From Strigamia acuminata (lineage: Eukaryota > Arthropoda > Chilopoda > Geophilomorpha > Linotaeniidae), in the NCBI GenBank assembly GCA_949358305.1, contig OX442314.1, forward strand, positions 47,252,581 to 47,316,580: a stretch of DNA of 64,000 nucleotides, in the 5' to 3' direction. The translations under genes were made by a program, and so were the position numbers. Positions 29,979-39,700 of the stretch are shown one piece after another. Each line of letters opens with the position of its first letter. Within the stretch, counting starts at the first letter, position 1. Below the pieces are notes generated by a model. That model saw nothing but the letters and a program-made list of their open reading frames with translations, searched no databases and was not told where the DNA came from.

Positions 29979-31100
29979 GTGTTGATTGTGCGAACCGAGC
30001 TACATAATGGCACAGATGATGCTGGGTGTGGTCCCCCGTTCACGGGAACGTCGCTCCAGGACTGGATCTCGTGGCAAGAAACTTTTGAACAATTTGTGAC
30101 TTTAAATGATATACAAGAGGACAAAAAAGTGCCATTGCTCCTTACGGTAGTGGGTGTGCCCACCTATGAGAAGATGAAAAGGTTGGTTCACCCCAAAGTG
30201 GTGGCAAAAACGCCATTGGAAGAGATTTTGGCGGCCATGGACAGTTACTATTCTTCAATTGATATGCCACATGCCTCACGCCAAAAGTTTGGGGCGAAAA
30301 AGAGACAAAAAGGTGAAAGTATTGAAAAGTTTATTGCGGATTTAAGAGTAATGGCACAAAGATGCAATTTCAAGTCAAAAGAAGAAACTGAAAGCGCCCT
30401 CATCAATCAAGTGGTGCGGGAAGCACGTAATGTCCCCTTTGTGCGTGAAATATTACTGAAAATGCCAATGTCAGTCACCGAGATGACCAAGTTGGCAGTT
30501 TCGCATGAAATGGCACACGTGGCGTCATCGGACAGCGACGAGGCGCTGCCGATAACCGAGTCTACACGATCAAAGGCCGCCACGATGATGCAAATCGCCA
30601 CGGGAAGACAGAGAGGTGAATCACGCGGACGAGGAGGGCCGAGCCAGCGTGCAGCAACTCCGACGATGGAGAATCCAACGCCGGGTTACAGTTCGCAGCA
30701 GTGGGATGTCGTGCGGCGACCGTGGAGAGGACGACAGGGCGGCGGCAGGGAACGTGCTGGTCCGCCGCTGAGTAGAGATAGACGCCCCATCAAGTGTTTC
30801 CGGTGCGCGGGCCCGCATTTTGTGGGGGACTGCCCATTCGAACCGGTGTATGGTGCGACGACAAGTTCATCACAAAGGAGTGGTGAAAGACCTTCTCAAG
30901 TGTGGTCCAGGAAACAGCGCGAACCGGAATTAGACTGTGACCAGCCGAAGTTTCCAGGGGCCGAAGATGTGGGTTTCCTCGGCACACGTACGGAGGACGA
31001 GTGGAAACAGCATCGTCGCGTGCCAGTAAATGAAATGCACGAGAATGAGGAGGATTTTGCGCTGTACCAAACCACCATTGTTGATCACGTTATAAAATAA
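29979..31100 (+). CDS. gag: Gypsy C Gag
   Basis: The 373-residue open frame carries a Gag core (LQDWISWQETFEQFVTLN ... KRQKGESIEKFIADLRVMAQRC), an Arg/Gly-rich linker, and a zinc knuckle CFRCAGPHFVGDC. The knuckle has three rather than four residues between the second Cys and His, a variant common in this Gypsy group. The frame ends at a TAA just upstream of the protease frame (31105), which is in another frame. The first ATG used here (29979) gives MLIVRTELHNG. A start further upstream is not available in frame. Confidence 0.8.
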   Translation: MLIVRTELHNGTDDAGCGPPFTGTSLQDWISWQETFEQFVTLNDIQEDKKVPLLLTVVGVPTYEKMKRLVHPKVVAKTPLEEILAAMDSYYSSIDMPHASRQKFGAKKRQKGESIEKFIADLRVMAQRCNFKSKEETESALINQVVREARNVPFVREILLKMPMSVTEMTKLAVSHEMAHVASSDSDEALPITESTRSKAATMMQIATGRQRGESRGRGGPSQRAATPTMENPTPGYSSQQWDVVRRPWRGRQGGGRERAGPPLSRDRRPIKCFRCAGPHFVGDCPFEPVYGATTSSSQRSGERPSQVWSRKQREPELDCDQPKFPGAEDVGFLGTRTEDEWKQHRRVPVNEMHENEEDFALYQTTIVDHVIK

Positions 31101-31104
31101 TACA

Positions 31105-32647
31105 TTGTTGTTTAAGTTACTTTTAGACACAGGTAGTGAACTCTCAATTTTAAATTTGGCGGATTGCAACCGACTGTTACGAGATGGAGTGGTGCAGCCT
31201 AATGAGATTCGCCCTTCATCAGTGAAGTTATTTGCATACCAACACCAACCCAGTAAGGTGTTGGGGACAGTGACGATGCGAGTGAACGTGGCGGATGTGA
31301 TGAGGTTTGTGGATTTTATGGTGGTCGGCCGGAGGGGTCCCAGTTTATTAGGGAGAGATTTTGTGCAGCTATTTCGGTTGGATGTTGTTTTGAAAGCAAC
31401 AAACCAACCACAGGCTACTCTCAAGCAAGAAGTACCAATATTTTAAGCATCAACATCCAAGATGGTGGACGATGTGACACGAGTGGATATGCACCAAGAT
31501 GGAGACGCCTTACGAACGTTATTAATTCGCAATAACGCTGTCTTTGATGAAAAGTTGGGTAGCTACACTGGCGACCCCATTGAGCTTGTGTTGATGCGAG
31601 ATGCGGTACCCCGATTTTACCGACCCAGACCTATACTCTTCGTGTACCGGTCAATCGAGAAATTGACCGCTTAATTCAACAAGAAGTTTTCCGTCCAATC
31701 CCTTATTCAGAATGGGGAATCCCATTAGTAACTGTTTCCAAGAAAGATGGGGGAGTCAGGCTGTGTGGAGATTACTGCTCCACGGTCAACCCTAGTTTGC
31801 AGCCTGACCTGTACCCTTTGCCGCTTATATCCGACTTGCTGGCCTCAATTGGCAAGGCTCAGGTCTTCAGTACCCTGGACTTGCGCCAGGCCTACTTACA
31901 GATCCCCTTGTCAAGCCGCTCCGCCATTATCGCAGCCGTCAATACCCCAAAAGGATTGATGGCGGTGACACGACTACCATTTGGCACCATGCTTTCCGCA
32001 GGCATTTTTCAGAGGATAATTGAGTTGGTTCTAGAAGGGGTCACGAGGATTTTCATATATTTGGACAATATGTTAGTGGCCACTTGGACTTATGGTGAAC
32101 ATCTTGATATTTTACAAACTATTTTTACTCGTTTATTGCAGAAAGGCCTGCGGTTAGCAAAAGAGAAGTGTGTTTTCTGCAAGTCTTTGCTGGTCTTCTT
32201 AGGATTTTCAGTGGACGAAGAGGGAGTTGAGCCGATAGCAACACGTATCGAGGCAATCACTAGAATTTCACCCCCAGCGAACGTGAAGGCACTTCGCACG
32301 TTTTTAGGGATTGTGGCATTTTATGCTGCGTTTGTAAGAAACTTGGCCGATCATGCTGCACCCCTTTATGAACTTGTGGATAGATACCTTATGGCAGTGG
32401 TCACCACGACGTCATGCAGCATTTGAAGCCATCAAGTGGGCATTGATGACAGCCCCATTGCTTGCATTTTATGACTTAGATAGGCCAGTTGTAGTTGCGA
32501 CAGACGCGTCACCTTATGGTGTGGGCGCTGTCCTTGCACATGTCGATGGGAGTGGACGCGAGCTGCCCGTAGCTTTTGCGTCAAGATCCCTGAACAGAGC
32601 CGAATTAAATTACGCTCACATCGACAAAGAAGTGCTGGCCATCATAT
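31105..32647 (+). pseudogene. Gypsy C pol, 5' part (protease, RT, start of RNase H), broken
   Basis: The protease motif LLLDTGSELSIL is at 31117. RT follows in two further frames with GWGIPLV-type start (SEWGIPLVTVSKKDGG), LDLRQAYLQIP, LPFGTMLSAGIFQ and the active site, which reads YLDN (32058-32069) instead of YLDD. RNase H begins near 32360 (WSPRRHAAFEAI ... ATDASPYGVGAVL ... AELNYAHIDKEVLAI) after another frame change near 32390. The RNase H is cut at 32647 by the Gypsy B LTR and resumes at 45119. At least three frame breaks and the lost catalytic Asp make it non-functional. Confidence 0.88.
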
Positions 32648-33719
32648 TGTGGTGACCTCAAATATTCCTATTTGAGCGCGCACCATATTTCCGAATTGTT
32701 TAATAAACGAATCCAACTCTCCTATATGTTTTGTTTCAATGTAGATTGAAATAAAATATATAATATTCAAAGATAAAACAGGACACAATATTACCCAAAT
32801 AATATCGTGTCTTGCAGCAAGTTTTGGCCCAGCAACAGCATCAACCAATCACGTTGCGGCGTGCATTGCTTTGATGATGCTGCTAGGCGTGTGCCTGGGC
32901 GGAGCATCCCTTCCCCTCGCGCATGCCCGGCTCGATTGTTGCACACGACCCGAAGGCGGCCGTGTGCGATCTTCATGCAACTCGTCTTCTGCGCAGCTTT
33001 GCTGAGCAGATTTAGGAGTGAGCCAAACGGTTTTGGCCCACTCTTTCCGCACTCTTGATTCCACCTCCAAACTGTTCACAACCGTGTCAAACTTCTGCCA
33101 AAACTGCAAAGTGTGATCTGTGATTCTTGGACGAATTGAGTTTCATCGCTGGTCTGTACCCACTGTACGGAATAGCAACTTTCTAGCTTGAATTACTACG
33201 CGTAATTTAAGCCATTTCTGTGTGAAACTAACATCGAGTTTACTCTGTTAGTTTGAAGGCTTTGTGTCGAGTTTAACTCCACAAAGCGATTTGTGTAAAG
33301 ACCGATTGTTACGTCGAGCTTGCTCCGTAATAATCGAACCGCTGTGTGCAAGACGTATTCTCGTGTCGAGCGTGCTCCACGAGGATTTTAGTATATTTAG
33401 AGGCGTATTTTAGCGTTGAGTTTACTCCGCTAAAATCCCGCGCTCACACGACGCCGTCGACGCCATCTTGGAGCCAACGGTCAACTGTGAGTTTATATTG
33501 GTGAAGAAGAAGCCAGATCGACCCCAAACATTATTATTTTGCATATATCTCCTGTATATTTTGGAACTAATTAAAACTATCTAATTTTTCCTTTACTCTG
33601 TGTAAAATCATTCCCCTAGACAAACATTTGGCCACAGAGTAGAAGTCCTGTACGGCATCTCACCGACAATTGCTTGTTGAATTTATATAATTTAATAAGT
33701 AAAAACCCGGATCGCCGCA
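32648..33719 (+). repeat. 5' LTR of Gypsy B
   Basis: This LTR is 1072 bp, TG...CA bounded, with a CCAAT box (32845-32849) and an array of five related hairpins (33225-33436) plus one different hairpin at 33187-33211. AT-rich strings with TATA-like and AATAAA-like sequence occur near both ends. Short frames in the LTR are conserved only because the LTRs are near-identical and have no domain. Confidence 0.95.
33225..33436 (+). promoter_or_regulatory. Array of five bulged hairpins with a common GAG/CTC cap in the Gypsy B LTR
   Basis: Five inverted repeats lie in series: 33225-33254 (AAACTAACA/TGTTAGTTT), 33259-33287 (GCTTTGTG/CACAAAGC), 33303-33336 (CGATTGTTACG/CGTAATAATCG), 33357-33386 (ATTCTCGTG/CACGAGGAT) and 33407-33436 (ATTTTAGCG/CGCTAAAAT). 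The stems differ completely but all pair, with a few G-U pairs. The tops are alike: TC then GAG, four or five bases, CTC. So each folds as stem, two-base 5' bulge, three-pair GAG/CTC and small loop. The array is repeated at +11395 in the 3' LTR. Pairing kept while sequence changes is strong evidence for a selected structure. Confidence 0.8.
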
Positions 33720-33721
33720 CT

Positions 33722-33739
33722 TGGGGGCCCGGCCGGGAT
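33722..33739 (+). other. Primer binding site of Gypsy B
   Basis: TGGGGGCCCGGCCGGGAT begins two bases after the 5' LTR. It resembles the tRNA-Pro primer site, with about two differences from the usual sequence as I recall it, and is close to the site of Gypsy A in the same position. Confidence 0.7.
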
Positions 33740-33809
33740 AGTTTTGATTGTTAAAATCCGATTTTTGCAAAAAGATCCTTTATTTCCATTGTTCTCTCAA
33801 TTTGACAAA

Positions 33810-36704
33810 ATGGCGACGCCAATGCAAATTGTGAAACGACAGCGAGGTCGACCAAGCACTCAGAAACGAGCAGCGACGGTTTTGCCGGCTCTCGAGCCTG
33901 AAACGCTTGTGGAGAAAATTATTTCCGAAGAAATAACACCAGTTCCAGATCCGAAACAACTTAAGGATGCTGAAAATGAAGTTGCTAGAGCATTAAGCGC
34001 TTCAAGTGTGAGTTCTAACGACCAAGAACTCCCGCCACTTCCACTGGAGGAAGTGGAAAATACGTTACGAGAAATGGAAAGTGAATCGTCTCACGAATCA
34101 CCTCCTCGCATGACCATGCTGGATGCTTTGAGAAATCAAGCACGCCAGGATGGCGCCCAAATAACGGACGACATGACGGTGGAAGAGATTCATCGCGCCA
34201 TGATACGACTTCACACTGACCGCGCCGTTTCAGATTTAAAATTTGAAATGGAACGGAAAGAAGCCGAGCTTCAACAGCAAAAAGCTGAAGTTGAGCTTCA
34301 ACACATGGAACTCAATCGACAAAACGAAGAATTTCTAGCCCAGAAAGCTAGGGAATACAGATTAAAAGGTGAAGTGGAAGATCTTTCTAAAATGAATACT
34401 AGAAATGAACTTTCAATTCGCTCACACCAAGAGGCGCGAAGACAGCTCGAGCTTACCAAAAGTAAGTTGGAGCAGAAGAATAAAGAACTGATTGATTTGG
34501 CAGAACACTACCAACGCAATCATAATCAACTAGTGAGATATGCTACTGAATTAGACACACGTGCTAAAACACAGCGTACTCGCGAAAGTAAAATAGCTAA
34601 GCGTGAAGACGAGATTTTCCACTCGCTGGATCAACCCAGTACGAGCGGACAAGTCAAGTCCAGCGGCCATGCTGAGCGATTACAACCAGAAGAATCGCAA
34701 AATCAAATAAATGAGAATGAAATTCTCTGAGCTGATTTGTTGCGCGCTCAAGAAGAGCTTGCAGAAATGAAAGATCGTTTGCAAGCAAGAAATTATACTG
34801 ACCAATTGGTGCAACCAGAAATGGCTGCGCCAACTGTTCCTATTTTGACTCCCGAAACAATAGCAATTTCTGTTGTTTCAGAGTTAAGTAGCCAATCTGG
34901 ATTATCGAGTGATGACGACCAACGTTCGCGTCGCCGCCATCGCTCAAAAAGAAAACGTCTCTCCGATTCTGAAGAAAGGAGAGCTGATCGCAATCCGCTC
35001 CCTGGTAATCGGAATCCTATTTTTCACAACAGTGACCGACTGCTGGGAATGGTAGACGATCGAAATAGACGGCATGAAACTGGTATTCATGTTGCTCGAA
35101 CGATACCACTGGCCCAACAGCAAGACTCATCGAAAAGAAGTCGACGAGACACGAATCCAGCGCGCGAACCGCCCGACGGACATGAAAACCCGCCAGGTGG
35201 GGGTCAGTATAGAAGAAATCCACCAGATGGAGGAAATCCAGATGGACATGGAAATGGACCACCTGGAGGTGGACGCCGACTGCCAGACGATGACGGCGAC
35301 CCACCCGACCCACCTGAAACACCACATTTTAACACGCCTTCAAATTCACAATCTGATTCAAGGTCGGATTCTGATGTGAATGCGCAACAAGAACGCGATA
35401 ATCGACATCGATCTCATCGACGTCGACATCGAGGCCACTCTTCTCGGCGTAATACTCATTATTACACTGCTGAGGAAATTGATCGATTATTAGCTGATCG
35501 TCGATCTTCTGATCGATCTGACGCTACTGCCGATAATGCTGACATTGCATTACGACAGAAAATTGCACAATACACTGCCAACAACTGGACTCACGATCTA
35601 GTTGATGAAAGAACTATTAGATGGGATCACATCAAACCCGCTTTATTCGATGGAGAATGGGAAGCTGGATCCACTCTTTTAGATGAAGTTTTACGAATTT
35701 CAAGGTTGAATGGCATTGCATGTCACACTGCTTTGAAAAGAGTAGTACCTAAAGCTCTTATAGACCGAGCTGAAAAATGGTTTTATTCAAAACAATTTCA
35801 AAATTGGAATCACTTTGTAGAGGAATTCATGACTGAATATGGAGAGTCAAGTGAAGACTTACTACAAATGTGGGATAATCTTTCTCAAAATAAAGGCGAA
35901 AGTCTTCGCTCTTATTTAAGAAGGACTGAGGATTTATTGGTCACTCTCCCTTATACGATGGGAGACGCAGCCATTGATCGTCAATTCCGTCGTGGATTGA
36001 CAGATTATTCAAAAAATGTTCTACTTTCAGTACGAGCACCTTATCCGGGTGGTTTCGCTGAATTAGCCAAATTTATGCGAGCCAATCAGATAAGGATTGA
36101 CGAAAATTACAAAGCTTACTTACCAGCTGATGAAAAGGTTGCGTACGCTAAGCGACAGCAAAGGAGAAAGGAATTGGCAAAAGACACACGTTTTGCTAAT
36201 ACCCTTCTTTTGCAACCCCCAAAACGAGGAGATTTTTTGGCAGAGACTGCTAAGGAATCTAAAAAGGGATCGGATGGGAAAAATCCACATCCAACCCCTA
36301 AAGCTCACTTAGCCGAAGTGACAGAAATGGAAACTGCTTCTGAACCAGAGAAATCTGACTCGGAACCAGAAAGTGAGGCTGCAGCTGCTTTATTAGCCCG
36401 TAATAACGCAGTAGCTCGAAAATTTGGACCAAAGATGGCGCCTAAAAACGTTACTTTTGGTTCACCAAAAACAGACGCGTTCAGTAGATCGAAGTCGCCG
36501 ACCCCTAAAAAGGATGAAGCCAAACGTTCAAGTTCGCCTTCACCAAAGGTCGCTAAATCGCCCGCTACTGATCCGTGTAACATCTGCAAAAAATTGGGAC
36601 ATTGGGCTAAAGAGTGTCTTGATAGGAAATCGAGCAAAGACAAGATTATTGAGGAGTTCGAAAAATCGATGAAATCAATCGGCGAACTTCTAAAAAACTT
36701 GTAA
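33810..36704 (+). pseudogene. gag: Gypsy B Gag with one in-frame TGA
   Basis: From ATG at 33810 the frame runs to the TAA at 36702-36704 with a single TGA at 34728-34730. Both sides are in the same frame, and the total (about 964 codons) equals Gag of Gypsy A, so the TGA is most likely a CGA to TGA change or, less likely, a read-through stop. Features: a basic AT-hook-like start (KRQRGRPSTQKRA), a coiled coil upstream of the stop (ELQQQKAEVELQHMELNRQ), a Gly/Pro/Asn-rich linker, a Gag core (IKPALFDGEWEAG ... NWNHFVEEFMTEYG ... LRSYLRRTEDLL) and a CCHC knuckle (CNICKKLGHWAKEC). Confidence 0.85.
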
Positions 36705-36737
36705 GCGCGCATCCAGACGGTCTAGTGGATGTGACGC
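36692..36737 (+). promoter_or_regulatory. -1 ribosomal frameshift signal of Gypsy B (slippery site plus stem-loop)
   Basis: Gag codons CTA AAA AAC contain A AAA AAC (36692-36698) in the zero frame. After a six-base spacer that contains the gag stop, GCGCGCATCC (36705-36714) pairs with GGATGTGACGC (36727-36737), ten pairs with one bulged A and a 12-base loop. The -1 frame is open from the site into pol. The position relative to the gag stop and the heptamer are the same as in Gypsy A, although the surrounding sequence is different. Confidence 0.88.
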
Positions 36738-39700
36738 CTACCGCCTCGGAAGACAAACTAACACCATCTCAAATTTTAGATGATTTTTTAAATACTCAGA
36801 TTAAATTAGAAATTGAAAATAATTTAGTATTTCCAAAAATTGATGTTTCCACTTTAAGGCTTGTGCTGCAAGATGAAAACATCACTGAAGAATTTTTTAA
36901 AGAAAAAGTTCAACAAATAAAAGTTGATTGGGAATCTAAAATAAAAGATGCTGTTACTTTACTAGATGAAAAAGCTAGGCCAACACCTGAAATTGTCGAA
37001 AGATCAGATGAAATTGATTTACCTGGTCTTGACGAATGCATTGAAAAATTAATGGCTACAACGCTAGTCACCAATGATTTATTGGACAAATTACCATTGG
37101 ATCCGCCGATAGAAATTAAGCCACCGCGACGTTTTAAGTGCAAGTACGCGGACATACCAAACAGCAATGATTTGCCGACGATTCGATTGCAGACGGCAAA
37201 CGGTATGATAACAGGGATGTTAGACTCTGGAGCTAATCGAAGCTTCATGGCCTACTCCGTAGTAATTTCACTGAAGATGGAAGACGAAATTCGACCAATA
37301 GGACCGGATGTGAGAGTTACGACTGCTTCCGAAGACGTAGTCCCAGAAGGAACTCTCCTACTTTCTTTTGCGTGGACTCACGGGATGTTAAGTCATCCGT
37401 TCATAATTTTAAGAAATAAATATCCTATTGTTTTATTAGGATGTGATTTCATGAATCGACTCAACATACAACCAAATCCTAAGACAATGTCTTGGAATTT
37501 TGTCAAGTCTTTGAAAAAAGATTTACCTTTTGTTCCTCAAGCGATTCTTGATCGTTATCAAGAGTTCCTTGATCCACCTGAAGAAATAATGAAACGCGAC
37601 TTTATTAAAGCAAATCACATGAAAGCTGGTTCCGCCACTGCGTGTCAAGCTAAAGTTGCCGATGAAGAAAATGTAGTACAAAGACTTGTTAGCGACGCTA
37701 ATTTGTCAATGGAAAATAATTTAATGCTTGAAAAAGTATTAAAGAAACATGAAAAGATTTTATCACGCCGACCAGGTAGAACACACCTCGTTAGGCATGA
37801 AATTAAACTGGACACTGAAGTTCCAATTAGAGTTCCGTTTAAAAGCGTAAATCCACAGAAACGTGAAATTATCCGTCAAATCTGTCAAGATATGTTGGAT
37901 AATGGATACGTTGAACAAGCCACTGGAGACTATGGAATGCGAATAGTTCTAGTGATGCGTCCGGATTGTGATCCGAGACTCTGCATTGATTTTAGACCAC
38001 TCAATGCACACACATTATACGATCCACCTCAAATGTCCAGCATTGAGGAAATCTTGCGAGAACTCGGAAGATTTGAGTGGGTCACAACAATAGATTTGTC
38101 AAAAGGGTATTGGCAAATAGAGGTTCATCCGAACGACCGTGCTAAAACTGCGTTTTGGAGCCCTTTGGGTCGATTACAATTTCGAGTCATGCCCTTTGGT
38201 CTCGTAAATGCGCCGTCAACTTTCCAAAAGTTGATAGAAAAAATTTTGGGAGATGCCTATCGAAAATTCGCATGGGCATACCTCGATGATATAATTATAA
38301 TATCTAAAAATTTTGAAGAACACATGATTCATCTGGAAGAAATTCTGAGTAAACTTGAAAATGCGAATCTTCATGTTCATCCAGAAAAATCAAAATTTGG
38401 TAGAAAAGAACTAACTTTTCTTGGTTACAAATTAAGTGTTCAAGGAGTTAGTGTCGACCCTAAAAAAGTCGCCGCCATTAAAGAAATGCCAGCTCCTTCA
38501 AATTTGAAAGAGTTGCAAAGATTTTTGGGAATGGTGAACTTTTTTCACCGATTACTCAAGAATCTAGCAGTCATGACGGAACCTCTACGTCCTTTACTCA
38601 AAAAGGATGTAGAATTTATTTGGTCAGAAATTCATCAAGAAGCTTTTGATCAAATAAAAGATGCTTTAACGAATGCAGAAACAATGGCCATGCCTGATTT
38701 GACAGAACCATTTATTGTGCATACCGACGCTAGCAGAAAAGGACTAGGCGCCGCGCTTATGCAAATGAGGGAAATCGATGATCAAAATATCGAAGTGCCT
38801 TGTGTTTATGCCAGCAGAAGTTTGCAACCTGCTGAGATAAATTACAGCGCCACAGAATTGGAGTGCCTAGCGGTAATCTGGGCATTACGTAAATTCCGAC
38901 ATTATTTGGAATTTACGACATTCATAGTTAGGACTGACCATCAAGCATTAAAATGGTTGATGCAATTAGACGAACCTGCCGGAAGGTTAGCGCGTTGGCA
39001 AATGGAGCTGATGCGCTACTCTTTCGAAATACAATATATTAAAGGTCCACTAAATGTTTTAGCGGATGCTTTATCCAGATCACCGATTGACAAACCGGAA
39101 AATCCTGAAGATGATGGAGATAATGATGAATTATTATCTTACTGTCCATCACCGCAACGAAATTGGAAAATGGGAAAATTTCATGAACTTCCTGTCTCCA
39201 CGCTAGAGGAAAAGGAAGATCACGAATTCGTCAACTACTGGACTAAAATTTACGACCCCTCTGAGGAATCAGATGACGTCATAAGAGCGCAAATTTCAAG
39301 GAAATTTCAAATTCCTTCGTCAAATGTTTTAATAAAAGCATTTGTCGCCAAAGTCGTAGAGCGTCTTGATTGTGAACCTCCCACAAGGGAAGACATAATC
39401 AAGGCCCAAAAAGAAGATAAAATTTGCCAATTGATGCGTAATTTTTTAGATTGCAATCAATTTCCGCCTGACGTCACAACGCGACTGCAGAGGAAACAAT
39501 ATAGAAAATACGCAACCACCTTCTTAATTGAAGACGACTTATTAATGCAATTTCATCCCACAATGTCTGATGAATTGGGGGAGGATGGGAGAGCACTCAA
39601 AGTTTTTGTACCTCAGACATTGAAGTATAAAATTATTTGGCTAATGCATGGCCACCCACTTTCTGGCCACCCAGGAATTGCAAGAACTCTTTATCGAGCA

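Larger units (their letters stand above)
29625..32647 (+). mobile_element. Gypsy C: decayed Gypsy retrotransposon, 5' part
   Basis: This is a degraded plus-strand Gypsy whose 3' part continues at 45119-45348 beyond the inserted Gypsy B. A candidate primer site TGGTATCCACGATAACC (29799-29815) lies two bases after ...CAACA, so a short 5' LTR probably ends at 29797. Its start near 29625 or 29663 is uncertain. Gag is open, but protease and RT need frame changes and the RT active site is altered. No 3' LTR is seen, because the far end is replaced by hAT sequence at 45349. Confidence 0.8.

Noticed and set aside
32807-33058. ORFs MSCSKFWPSNS... in the Gypsy B LTRs
   Set aside because: They are kept in both LTRs only because the LTRs are near-identical copies. 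No domain and no start context.
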